From Trachythela sp. YZ-2020 (taxonomy: Eukaryota > Cnidaria > Anthozoa > Malacalcyonacea > Clavulariidae), in contig JADLSH010000388.1 of NCBI GenBank assembly GCA_016169945.1, positions 3,422,501 to 3,486,500 on the forward strand: DNA of 64,000 nucleotides, in the 5' to 3' direction. The notes under the pieces are model-generated. The model was not told the DNA's origin. It did not search any database and saw nothing but the letters and a program-made list of their open reading frames with translations. This document shows positions 53,783-64,000 of the stretch, piece after piece. Positions within the stretch are counted from its first letter, which is position 1. Every line of letters starts with the position of its first letter. A program made the translations under genes and the position numbers.

Positions 53783-56700
53783 CTAAGTCATTCCACCGAT
53801 GTCATAGCTGTCAATTTCTTCTCTAAAGTGGTCGATAAGGTTGTTGATTTCTGCAACACGCTTACGATTTCGCGTTATTTCTTCGGTGTGGATATTCTGA
53901 ATGAGTGACTGTATATTCTGGTTGGCTCTCGTGATAATCTCATCCTCCTGTCGAGATGGAATGAATAAGTTTAGATTTAGATCTTGCAGATCTTCGTGAG
54001 GTAAAATGAAAAAGTGTGGAATTACCACATTCATGCGAACACACACACAGTCTCATTTTAAGTTAATTATATACATGCAATGGCATTTTTCTTCATCAAT
54101 TGGTAGACTGGTTATAAGATGACCCTTCTATGTGTACATAGCTGGTACATTTAAGATACTTTAGCATAAATGCGTTTGATTGTAGCAACGTCAAAACTCA
54201 AAATGTCCAACTTAATTTGAAAACTGAAAACCTTCTTGATTGAGTTCCATGGCATGAGTTTAGAAACGAGGTCAACATGCGCTCAGCGAAATATCTTCGA
54301 AGAGATTTAACCCATTGTGAAGATCTTGATTCAGTAAATGGCAACGAGGACGAATAATTGATTATGAATATGAAGCGATGCTTGGCCACAACTCTAACTC
54401 TGTACCTTACTAAAGGATTACCGAATGGTTTTCCGTGCAGGATTGCGTGATCCTAACACGCGGGATGTTGCGAGACTTTCTGAAGGCGTAAAAAGATTAC
54501 GAGCCGATAGGCGAGTATTTTTTAGCTTTCAGAAAGTCAAGCAGCATCCCAAGTGTTAGGATCACACAATCCTGCACGGAAAACCATTTGGTAATTATTT
54601 TATAAAATAACGACAAAGAAACAACGGACATTTTATATCAACCCCGCGAAGCGCCTAAAATTTTCCGTGCATGATTGTCTCATCCTGCACGGGTATTGAC
54701 CAATCACAGCTCGCGTAGTAAACAGCATGACCAATCACAGCTCGCGTAGTAAACATGTTATTTTATAGAACAACTAACCTTGTTGTCAATTTTTGACAAT
54801 CTTGTTTCGTGCGAGGAGCTCACTGCACCCATGACCGTGTCTTTGTCAACAAAAAGCTACGAAGAAAAAATAATGTTAATATGATAAACAATTGCAGGAG
54901 TCGAAACCCGTTTACTGAGATGAAAAGCACATTAACCAACCACCAGGGCCTTTTTTAACTAATGTACTGGAGGGGCCAAAGCCCCCCCAGTCCCCATATT
55001 GCCCCCCCCCCCAGTAAGCTATTTTGCCCCCCCCCCTCCCAGTGAAGGTCCCTTTTGTCCAAAATATAAGCAAAAAGGGGGAAAAACTGAGTTTAGAGGA
55101 AAGTTATGGTATTCTCACAACAAAACCTGGCTCCATTTAAATGGGATATATCAAAAATTGTCTCTGAAAATGCAGGAAATCAAGCCACAGAGACTCAAGA
55201 ATACAAAAATTGGGAGGACCCCCAGACCCCCCCCAGCATCCCACACCTGTAATACACCACCTACTTGTTACGTCCCCTTTCGATGATGCCCCCCCCCCCC
55301 ATCTAACGATTTCTTAAAAGAGGCCCTGCAAACCACTGTGCCAGTAACACTCCCAACTACACCCCAAAGGCCAAAACTACCACGAGCACTACTTACCATT
55401 CTGACATCATCTGGTAGATCGTCAGCCAGTTCATTCTTCATCAATTTTTCTAACGTGACAACGGCAATGTCTTGTAGTTTTTCATTGTGAGTTTGTTCGA
55501 GGTCTCTCATTTGAGTCATAGTGAGTATGGTTAAGGCTTAACTCGTAACGTGATTGTATATCTAGTATATTCTATGGGCATATGGACAGCAGCTAAGCCT
55601 AAAGTTACTATATTTATACTGGATAGTTCTATCCAGTGGCGAACACTTTGCGAAATATTCGGGGTGCAAACTTAGGTTGCCAACATATAACCATCTTTTT
55701 GTTGCTGCGAATATCAGTTCTTAAAACCTTTTTGGCGTAAATTTCATGTAAATCATATAGCCTATCAATTATAGCCTATCAAGGCTTTTGTGGTTGTAAA
55801 ATCATGAATACAGCTTTGTTACACAGTTAGTCAGCTATCATTCAAAGGCTTTGAGAAGTTATTGGGGGGGAGGGGGCGATCGCCCCCCTAGTGTCCGCCA
55901 CTGGTTCTATCTGTTCTAAATGATTCAGTAAGGGCCATACTTTATTCGTCCAGTGTTTAGTGCTATGCACCACGTAGAGTGTGTGACCCATAGTGGAGTC
56001 CATGTACAAGAGATAGACAAATGAAAACTATGTTTTACTGTAAAACATGCAGCAACCAAATTATGAAAGGATATTTTACTCGAATTTGTTCCAGAAATCC
56101 TGCATACATATCGGCTAAGTTTCTCTCAAAATCTTTGATCGTTTCCTCTAGTTGGTCAACCAGCTGTAGTTCCAGACCCATCAGAGTATCCCATACTCTC
56201 ATTATCTCGTCACTTAGTTCATTTGTCAATCGTTCGATAATAAAGTTTTCATTCAGATTTGCAATTTCCTGCAAGACCTAATATAAGATATTAAAATACA
56301 TGTTGTTCTGACAGCTTCTGTGAATAGATTGTAACCTACCTACCCATCTACACTTGCTTACCTATAGCTACCTATCAACCTACCTACCTTACCTGTCTAC
56401 CAACCTGCCTACCTGCCTAACCTTACCTGTCTCCCTACCTGCCTACCCACCCACCTACCTACCTTACATGCCTACCCACCTACCTACCTTACATGCCTGC
56501 CCACCTACCTACCTTACATGCCTACCCACCTACCTACCTTACCTACCTACCTTACCTGCCTACCTACCCACCTTACCTGCCTACCTACCTTACCTGCCCA
56601 CCTTACCTGCCTACCTACGTTACTTACCAACCTACCTACCTCACCTACCCACCTTGACTGCCTACCCACCTAACCTACCTACGTTCCTTGACCTACCTAC

Positions 56701-57973
56701 TCACCTATCTGCCTACTTACTTACCTATGTAACCCACCTACTTACCTACTCACCTGTCTACCTACCTACTGCCCACCTACCTACCTACCTACCCAATCCA
56801 CCTATCTATCTACCCACCTGCCTACCAACCCACCTATCTACCCACCTTCTTTTTATATTCGGAGTAGTCGTTGATACATTTCACTCCTTGGTTTTTATTC
56901 TCCTCTCTTGCCTCTCTGATACTGCCAAAAAATGAATTGACCTCTTCTTCTCTCTTCTCGTGTTCTTTCAAACCTAAATTGAACATTTCTTGACAGAGAT
57001 TCAGGAACTGCTCTTGATATCTATATTCCTGCAGTTAAGGGAAATTTGGCAAAGTCGTATAGGCAAGATATATGTCGTTTGCAGAGTCAGATTCCTTAGC
57101 TTTCAGAAGAAAGGTACTTGCCTACAACCTGGGATGATGATACACAGAATATATAGACACACAAAATTCTACTCAGACGAGTTCTTTATAGTACCTGCTT
57201 GCTTTAACATGGCCCACATGTAAGAACATGCAGTTTATCAAACCATGCTCAGGGTTCGAAATAACGTTTGGAATATATGTGGAATTTTCCATACTATTTT
57301 GTAGGCAAAAATTGCAAACATTTTGCCGACTATTCGCAGTTAACTTTTAAGTTGAGCTATGTGCTGTTGTGCCATAGTTGTAGCAGTTAGTGCATTCTTG
57401 ATTGTAATTCGCCTCAGTCGTGTTGTGTACATTCCGCATACTGTCGCGTTTCCTTCTGGAGTAACCAAGAAATAACCCTTACTGGACCGCTGTAGGGAGA
57501 ACAGTTTAGAACTGATAAATGAAGTTAGTAATCATTTTATGCTTTTAATTTGCAAATTACCAGAAAGCGGTAAAATCTGTGATGCTTTATATCCCAGCAG
57601 GGAGATGGTGCGCTTGAGAGTGTGCATGTTTCAATATACAAAAGGATACGTTGATAAGATCTCTTCAACGCCTGGTAGAGCTGAAAGTTTGGACGATTCA
57701 GGATCGTCATTTAACATACTATCAAACAATTTGCTGCCGTCCATATCTTCAACATATGCTGCCTATTGAAATACAAATCACAGACTGCATTATCTCACAG
57801 TGCACATTCATGGCTGACAGGCTGAAACCAGGGCGCTGCTGAGACCGTGCACAAAATGTAAGTATACTGTCTCCAAGCTAACCTTCATTCAAAGGCCATG
57901 CAAGGTCTCTTGTTATCCCCATTTGCTTGCAATGCGCCCTACTTTAGTATTTTACTCTGTCTAATGCCAGAGT

Positions 57974-58015
<42 letters not shown>

Positions 58016-60623
58016 TAGGGTACTGCCAGTTAATGGGTTAACAAAACTATCTGCGTGTCTCTTGTTAACCCCGTTAGCTTGCAATGCGCCCTACTTTAGT
58101 ATTTTACTCTGTCTAATGCCAGACGATTTTACTCTGTCGAACGCCAGATGATTTTACTCGTCAGTGGTAGGGTACTGCCAGTTAATGGGTTAACAAAACT
58201 ATCTGCGTGTCTCTTGTTAACCCCGTTAGTTTGCAATGTGCCCTACTTTAGTATTTTACTCTGTCTAATGCCAGACGATTTTACTCTGTCTAAAGCCCGT
58301 TCTCCACTAAGCGAATTTGTTCGCGCAAAGCGAAAAACAAATTTCGGAAACGTGATTGTCTAGCGAAAAAATTCGCTGCGAAAAAGTAGAAAGCTATCCT
58401 AGCGGGGGGGGATGGTAACCGCAAGAATTGATCCATGCATTAATGCCAGACGATTTTACTCGTCAGTGGTAGGGTACTGCCAGTTAATGGGTTAAATACA
58501 TGCAAGAAAAAATAGTGGACATCGCATGGAATATTAGCCATTGCTTCTTCATTTACCTTGTGTAGTTTCCTCTTGGTTTCTTCTTCTTGCTTTTCTTCCA
58601 GCACTTTCTGTGCCAACGTTTCATTATGAACAATCTCTTCAATTGCATACCTATACTGTTCTAGTGCAGCATCTCTACTGGGTGCGTCAATCAAGCGAAA
58701 ATCAAGGTAGACAAGATAGGAGAGATGAGCTATCACATAGGGACGGTAGTTTTGATCTTGACAAAATGGGTTGCCACTTAGGTTGAGTGTCTTTAAACTT
58801 TTGAAATTTCGAAGGTAGACAACCTACACAGAAACATGTAGATAATGAAGATCTGGGTTTACGGGTCAAAAGCTTTGCCCACAGTAAAGTTCTGGTCAAA
58901 CGAGGTTGGGAGTTAGCAAGCAAGAGTTTGCATGTGAGTTTCATCAACTCTCATGGCCCAGTCAAATGAGAACAAACGTTGCATGAGAGTTGACTGGACA
59001 TTATCACACATACCCGTCAAACAAGAAAAAACTCTCATAGTCAATGAGAGTCGGCAGTATGCAGGCGAGAGTTGCAACTCTCATTGACACCCAGCAACTC
59101 TCATTCTAGTTTGACCAGCTGAGCTTAAATAAACATTGTTTCACTGTTACAATTTTACTCCAATTATGTTAGTGTAATATTCAGGCTGCAAGCTCATATG
59201 AAATCTAGCAGACCAAAGTGACTATGTACTTACGTTCTCTAGTCCTTTAATATTATTATTGCCAATTGACAAAACATGAAGGTTTACCAGAGTGTTCATA
59301 TTTTCAATTCTAGTTATTCTGTTATTGAACAAGGTTAAGTCTCGCAGTTTGACTAGAGTATCAAGGCCTTCAATGACTTCAATGTTGTTAAATGACAAAT
59401 CTGTATAATAGACAAGCATGAAAGTTTCCTGTAAGAATAGACAAATAATGTTCCTATCTGCAACTGTTCATTCTTAGGATGACACAATGAACATTACATG
59501 TACCTATTTTTTCAAAACAATATAACAATATTTCTGTTTTTACAAACAAAGTGCACATAAAATATTTTTCGATTTGATGGTGGTTGTATAAAACTATAAA
59601 CTAACCCTTCTCTTAATCTATAAACACTAATAATCTAATCTTTTGGTGAATATTTAGGTTCGGTATTTACCAAGCCATTCGAGGTTGACAAGTTTTTGCA
59701 ATCCTTCAATCTTTTCAATGATGTTATTGTCCATTTGAAGTTTTGTCAGTGAAACAAAGTTCCACATATTGTCTATCTTGAGAATATCTGAAAAATGCAA
59801 TCTAAGGTTATGCCTTTCATTCATAAGTTAAAGGACTTGCAGTCTTTTGGAGTCATTTGATCCAATTCACAAATCTGTTATGTCTACACATACTTGGGCA
59901 ATGAAAAGATACCTCTCTGATAATTTGTCATGTGTAAATGTGGGAAACAGACATCAAGATGAACTATCTGCATAGTTTGTCCACTCAGTGGAACTTGTGT
60001 GTATAATATATAGTTCATCTTAATTAAGCCATATCTGTGTATAAATATGGCACAAACTATCAGGAATAATATCAGGCACAATTCTAGCTAGTTCCTCTCG
60101 ATAGTAGGGCGTGTGTTTGTGCGGAATTCTATATTTTGGACTTTTTATGAATGGGGGATCCAGGTTCAACCAACAGGGAGAGGGGTGGACTGTGTATTGA
60201 TTGTAGCCACTGCCATCAAAAGTTTCATATTGAATAAACAATTTCAAGAAATTCTGATAACCACTATAAGTCCAGAGTACCTGAAGGAGATTGTTTCATG
60301 GTTTCTAAAGGCTGTTTTCCATTACGGTCGCAATTTCCCGTAATGGAAAACTGCCTTAGGAATTGAACCCCCAACTTCAATATTACGAAGAAATAACATT
60401 ATCCATATATGTACAATTAACACTTTTCTTGCAAAACTCGTTAGAAATAAAGCAATCTTTTACTTCTATAATCCAGTCTTAGTGCAAGAACTGTATCGAA
60501 GTCAATTCCTTCCTGCTTTGCGATGCGTCCAGCCTCTCCCTTCGGCCCCTGATCTTCCACAGCTTCCTTGAGCATCTGTTCGTCGATCACAGACGGCTCT
60601 ATGGTGTCGTACAAGCGACTCAT
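53783..60623 (-). CDS. DRC3: Dynein regulatory complex subunit 3 (LRRC48)
   Basis: Subunit of the nexin-dynein regulatory complex of motile cilia. Exons in gene order: 60623-60464, 59787-59671, 59400-59234, 58823-58557, 57762-57650, 57020-56846, 56277-56075, 55520-55397, 54856-54779, 53947-53783; 522 residues, matching the family's usual length. Residues 1-53 are the conserved N-terminus ([28 protein letters not shown]). Leucine-rich repeats span about 50-190 ([38 protein letters not shown]). A long coiled coil follows ([35 protein letters not shown]) to the C-terminus ([16 protein letters not shown]). Two introns have minor-spliceosome signals: 57649-57021 (GT-AG) and 56074-55521 (AT-AC). 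With those joins the frame closes and the coiled coil keeps family spacing. Divergently paired with the formin gene. Confidence 0.96.
54418..54596. mobile_element. Foldback MITE (GGTTTTCCGTGCAGGATTG ends)
   Basis: Arms ccgaatggttttccgtgcag and its partner (ctgcacggaaaaccatttgg), continuing as gattgcgtgatcctaacac / gtgttaggatcacacaatc. About 180 bases, in the last DRC3 intron. A fragment (ttttccgtgcatgattgtct) lies at 54660. Confidence 0.85.
54945..55300 (+). repeat. Dispersed repeat, copy 2 (see 27828-28115)
   Basis: Same block order as the copy at 27828-28115 with more expanded C runs (55000-55040, 55225-55300). It spans most of the DRC3 intron next to the exon at 55397. Confidence 0.7.
55634..55903. 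mobile_element. Complete CAGTGGCG hAT MITE nested in a SINE tail
   Basis: Ends CAGTGGCGAACAC and GTGTCCGCCACTG, 270 bases. The perfect 8-base duplication GTTCTATC lies at 55626-55633 and 55904-55911. Removing it and one duplicate restores a minus-strand SINE family 1 tail (tttatactggatagttctatc then tgttctaaatg). Located in the AT-AC intron of DRC3. Confidence 0.92.
56345..56845. repeat. (CCTACCTT)n-type satellite
   Basis: About 500 bases of CCTA/CCTACCTTACCTG-like repeats. It fills nearly the whole DRC3 intron 56845-56278, and its last unit forms the 5' splice site at 56845. On the transcribed strand it reads GGTAGGTAAGGTAGG, a series of donor-like GTAGGT and GTAAGG motifs. The long reading frame over it is an artefact. 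Confidence 0.9.
57385..57535 (+). repeat. SINE family 1, truncated
   Basis: Core (gattgtaattcgcctcagtc) and tail (gggagaacagtttagaactg, ataaatgaagttag) with the middle shortened. Lies inside the U12-type GT-AG intron of DRC3, antisense to the gene. Confidence 0.65.
57890..58500. repeat. 152-bp tandem repeat, about three copies
   Basis: Unit: acaaaactatctgcgtgtct, cttgttaaccccgttagctt, gcaatgcgccctactttagt, several ttttactctgtctaatgcca sub-repeats, then ggtactgccagttaatgggt. Copies start at 58041 and 58193, with a partial before and a fragment at 58440-58495. A MITE-like piece (gcccgttctccactaagcga) interrupts the third copy. DRC3 intron. Confidence 0.8.
58889..59119. mobile_element. MITE with CTGGTCAAAC ends
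   Basis: Inverted ends ctggtcaaac and gtttgaccag (10 exact bases, then decay). The interior is rich in actctcat/atgagagt inverted motifs. About 230 bases, DRC3 intron. Confidence 0.7.
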
Positions 60624-61379
60624 TGTACAAAAATTACAAAAAAGTTCAAGTTTTCGATGAAAGTTTAAAAATCCCACTTCATTGTTTACGATGCCTTGAC
60701 AACAACATTGGACGAGAAATGAGCCTGCATACTTGTACGGTCAGTTGGTTGCATACGTCATGTAGTTTTTCATATAATGTATCTTGTTTATGGTGGGTTG
60801 TCAAGTTCCAGAACTGTGTAATGGTACTTAGTACCATTCAGAGACCATAAAGACCATAAACTGACCGATAAACTCACTGACCAACCAACTGTCTGACTAA
60901 CGTGGCTTAGGTCATTTTTGTCGGTGATAACAACTACTTGGAATGTAAAACAGCTTATATGGTATTCAGTAATGTTTTTATAATGTAGTTATTATCAAAG
61001 GGTTTCTAAACTTTTACGCTACGAAAGCATTCAAAACTTTTGTAAGCTATAGTACGTACGCGATTTGTAGTTTTCTTGCCATGAAGTACATGCCAAAATT
61101 TGTGTACTATAAAACGTTTATGCAAATTAGAATTTTGTTGACGAATAAAAGTTGTTTTGCCGGCCGGAAACGAGATATATTACACCTTTAACCTTTTGGG
61201 AGAGTCGAGTCAAGCATTTCCGTGTATTGGTTTCATGCCAGCCTGGTTTCACCCAAACAACATTGTCTGCGAACTAGAAAGTTCGGTAGAAATTTGAGAG
61301 TGGGCCGGGTGACATAATTTGTTGTGTACAAAAGTGTCACAATATAAACAGCTAATGCTTTGTACAAGAAGGCAGTCAA
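60624..61379. other. Divergent promoter region of DRC3 and the formin gene
   Basis: Only 756 bases separate the two start codons, so both promoters and 5' UTRs must fit here, or further 5' non-coding exons lie elsewhere. DRC3 is a cilium gene in animals, so an RFX X-box was looked for; none was convincing by eye. No repeat family member was recognised. Confidence 0.55.
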
Positions 61380-64000
61380 ATGGCGTCTGATCACACTATA
61401 CAGCACACACGTTTGTCAACTGTCTCGAAAAGAAACGGGGAAAATGGCCATGCGACTTTATCGCAGCGGTTAAGTCGCGCTGAGTACGACGAGCTTCGAG
61501 GCAATGGAACAAGCGGACAAGGCAGCGATAAAATTTCTGAACCGTTCGAGGGAAACTCAGGTACATATATATATACGTGCAAGTTTGTTAGCTTTATACA
61601 AAAGCTTGTTAGAGCTGAAATTCCATTTTAATAAAGTTAAGGAATAGAAGCTTATTAATAATATACTAATAAAATAGTATTGTAGAAGTCTTCTTTATTT
61701 ATGTTCTTGTATATATTTTAAAGTCGCGTATAAAATTCACAAATAATATGCAAGATGACACACGTGCTAAGCTTCAAAGTTAAAACGGCTTGAATAATAG
61801 TGATAGATATGTCATAATAAAGTAACACCTTTTCGAAAAGAGCTTGACCTCTGTTTAAACACGAAGCGAAATGGTCAAATATACAATATAAGGTTTACAG
61901 TTCTTCCTCAAGCTATTACTATTAGCGCCTACAGGAATGCCATTAGCATTGTTTTGGTCGTTTCAGGTAAACACTTTAACAGCAGACAACACTGAACGAT
62001 TTTCGCAGCGACAGGGGTTAAATTTCAATAGCACAATTGCTTATTCCCTGTTGAATTTATGTTATGTCTGAGTTTCACGCGACTTGCATGTGTTTAAAAC
62101 ATTGATAAATATCTAATATCATTCATGTAATTTCAGGAAAGCGCTAGCAATTATGTTAAGACGCGAATTCAAGCATAAACGAACACAAATTGACCATTTT
62201 AAAAGTTTTTCGCGATTAAATGGATTATTTTGCTTTATTTGCGTGACATACGCGTTTAGAACGAAATTGTCCCAATTAACTAATTTCCCTTCGGTTTGTC
62301 TAATGTATTAATATATACTGTATTGAAAATTTGAACAAATTTATATACTAATATACAGTTTTTAGTACAATTTAATTGAAAATATTTCGCTTCCTAAACC
62401 AATTCTTAATAAGTTTTACACAAAACTACAGCAATTTAAGAAGTAAATGGTTTTCTAGGTTCATTGAAAGGTCAAAAACGTGAGTAAATATATTCGATAA
62501 TATTTCGAAACCCTGAGCGTATTTTCGTTGTAAACAGTTTCTTGTTACAAAACAATATTTTGAATATTGTAATTTCCGCTTTCTTTGTGTTCAGAAATGT
62601 GCGTGTTTTATATAAATGCCCAATTTCTAGGGAAACGTTCCTTGGGATTTATAAATGAATAAATTTTAGGTCAGAATTTCCTCAAGAATTTCATAGTACA
62701 ATAGATTTTGTATTAATTTTTGATAAACAATGTTACATCAGTATATTGAAAGTAGTGTTTTGCGTTATTGTAAAAGCAACTAATACCTGTAGAACGGAAT
62801 ACTAATGAGTAGGAACCTTTGCAGACAGAATATTTAATTGTCTTAATGTACATGCAGCAATTAAAAAATAATCCATTTGTTTGTGACATTTATACTGGAT
62901 AGCTCTATTGGTTCTAAACTAACTTCCTCGATGAATCCGTCTTGATCTGGTAGGGGGAGTGGGTTTGGCCATGAGATTTGAGCATCTACTTATGCTGGGT
63001 GCACCATCACTGAGGGAGTTATGGCAGGACTGGCTTAGTGTTTCAGGGGTGGGGCTTACCCACCCCCGACGCCAGTATGGATAAATATCCCTGGGATATT
63101 CAATTGAGTTTCATATAATTTCAGGTGCTGATGAAAGCATGCCTAATGAAGGAGAAATTGAAAAACGATTTGAAAACTTACTGGTATGTGACTATGTGTG
63201 AATTATACCATACAGCAACCTCATCCCCAGACTGGCCAGACAGGACAATGTAAATGGTCCTGTTGTTGATACCACTCAGGAGTTTTTTATGAATGTTCAG
63301 TGACTAAATGACCAAATCATTGCAACAGATTGGTCATTGGTGTTATAACAAGCTCATTTTGTCTGATACTAGTGAGAGGTTGGAGAGGGGTGTAGCCCCC
63401 CCCCCCCCTCTCCCTCCAAAGCAAAATCGAATACCACATATTGATGACATGCATATTAAATACTTACACATACAACATATTTTTTCAATCAGGAAAAACT
63501 GACCCTCGATCCTGACCAAGTGACTGACTTACAACGACATCCAATTCAACACAAATGGAAATTGATTCAAGCAAAGGTAATTATTCCACTTCATTTCATG
63601 GGATTAGGGTTAGTATAAGGAATAGGAATAGGATTTGCATTGCTTTATGGTTAGGGTTTGGATTAGGATTTGGATTAGTGTAAGGATTAGGATTAAGATT
63701 AAGGATTAAAATTTGGATAATGGTTAGGATTAGAGTATGGATTCACTTGGGTATTAGGGTTAGGATTTGGGTCAGGGTTAGGGTGAGGATTTGCATTGGG
63801 ATTTACGTTGGTATTAGGGTTATGATTGCTGTATTTGTGTTGTGGACCTTGTTAGTATGATTCTATTTTTTCCATGATATTTTTAGGAAATGGTTGAACC
63901 AAAGCACTCGTCTCAATTTTACATAAGTCAGTTAAGAAGACACATGGATGAAGTACTTCAACAACATGCTAAACCTCCCAAGAAGTTGATCAAAGATCTG
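61380..64000 (+). CDS. Diaphanous-related formin, N-terminus (runs off the window)
   Basis: Formins nucleate and elongate unbranched actin filaments; this class is held inactive until a Rho GTPase binds the N-terminal GBD/FH3 region. Exons: 61380-61560, 63125-63183, 63493-63576, 63887-64000 (continuing); 146 codons visible. Residues 1-60 are polar and unrecognised. From about 65 the sequence fits the start of a GTPase-binding domain: MPNEGEIEKRFENLLEKLTL, QHKWKLIQAKEMVE, FYISQLRRHMDEVLQQH. Resemblance is to FMNL and DAAM N-termini, and I cannot decide between them. Start: first Met in frame after a head-to-head spacer. Confidence 0.75.
61561..63124 (+). other. First intron of the formin gene
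   Basis: About 1.6 kb of AT-rich sequence. At 62885-62930 there is a minus-strand fragment of SINE family 1 tail (tttatactggatagctctat). No exon, tRNA or intact transposon was found. Confidence 0.5.
63598..63835. repeat. Degenerate TTAGGG-like tract
   Basis: Run of ggattaggatt, ggttagggtt and gtattagggtt variants in a formin intron. Similar tracts occur at 620-720, 23770-24510, 28690-28795 and 45220-45260. Irregular and interstitial, so not a telomere. Confidence 0.75.

Noticed and set aside
56035..56079. Conventional GT donor (CGA|GTAAAA) for the DRC3 exon ending near 56075
   Set aside because: No acceptor in the correct phase exists before the next coding block; available AG sites give stops or a frame shift, while AT-AC sites fit exactly.
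56354..56935. 193-residue Leu/Pro/Thr/Tyr-rich frame
   Set aside because: It is generated by the ACCT satellite and runs antisense across a real DRC3 exon.

Overview
The window is animal nuclear DNA. It carries eight protein genes built from short exons (about 45-390 bases, one of 1.9 kb) and AT-rich introns of about 0.1-3.8 kb with GT-AG ends. The introns and spacers are crowded with short non-autonomous transposons, tRNA-derived SINEs and minisatellites. Gene content (receptor guanylate cyclase, SUEL-type lectin and discoidin domains, GGA, TRIM-NHL, dynein regulatory complex), TTAGGG-like degenerate tracts and conserved minor-spliceosome introns fit an early-branching or invertebrate metazoan. 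A cnidarian is my best guess, but that is inference and not proven by the sequence. Layout from left to right: (1) 823-11274 (+), the 3' part of a membrane receptor guanylate cyclase: last extracellular exon, transmembrane helix, pseudokinase domain, linker, cyclase. (2) 12476-27259 (+), a complete type I membrane protein with signal peptide, F5/8C, CUB and SUEL-lectin domains, a Thr/Ser/Pro stalk, one transmembrane helix and a tyrosine-motif tail. (3) 28909-37561 (+), a GGA clathrin adaptor with VHS, GAT, hinge and GAE, with one VHS exon not found. (4) 38944-42105 (-), a TRIM-NHL protein. (5) 43979-47830 (+), RRP7A, a ribosomal small-subunit processing factor. (6) 48588-52635 (+), ATPAF2, a mitochondrial F1-ATPase assembly factor. 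(7) 53783-60623 (-), DRC3, an axonemal nexin-dynein regulatory complex subunit. (8) 61380 to beyond 64000 (+), the N-terminus of a diaphanous-related formin. Exon chains were joined by splice signals plus reading phase, and every chain except GGA closes in frame. TRIM-NHL/RRP7A and DRC3/formin are head-to-head pairs; ATPAF2/DRC3 converge. No operon-like or shared-pathway cluster is apparent; the genes look like ordinary unrelated neighbours. The most notable observations are: two minor (U12-type) introns in DRC3, one of them AT-AC; a duplicated RRP7A start region whose ATG reads in frame into a downstream exon; the receptor's discoidin-CUB-SUEL order with an SH2/PTB-type tail; the untraceable VHS exon in GGA; a SINE whose 3' tail has become an eight-copy 113-bp tandem array; one 17-bp minisatellite present in introns of two genes; and a set of MITEs with exact 8-bp target-site duplications, one nested in a SINE tail.
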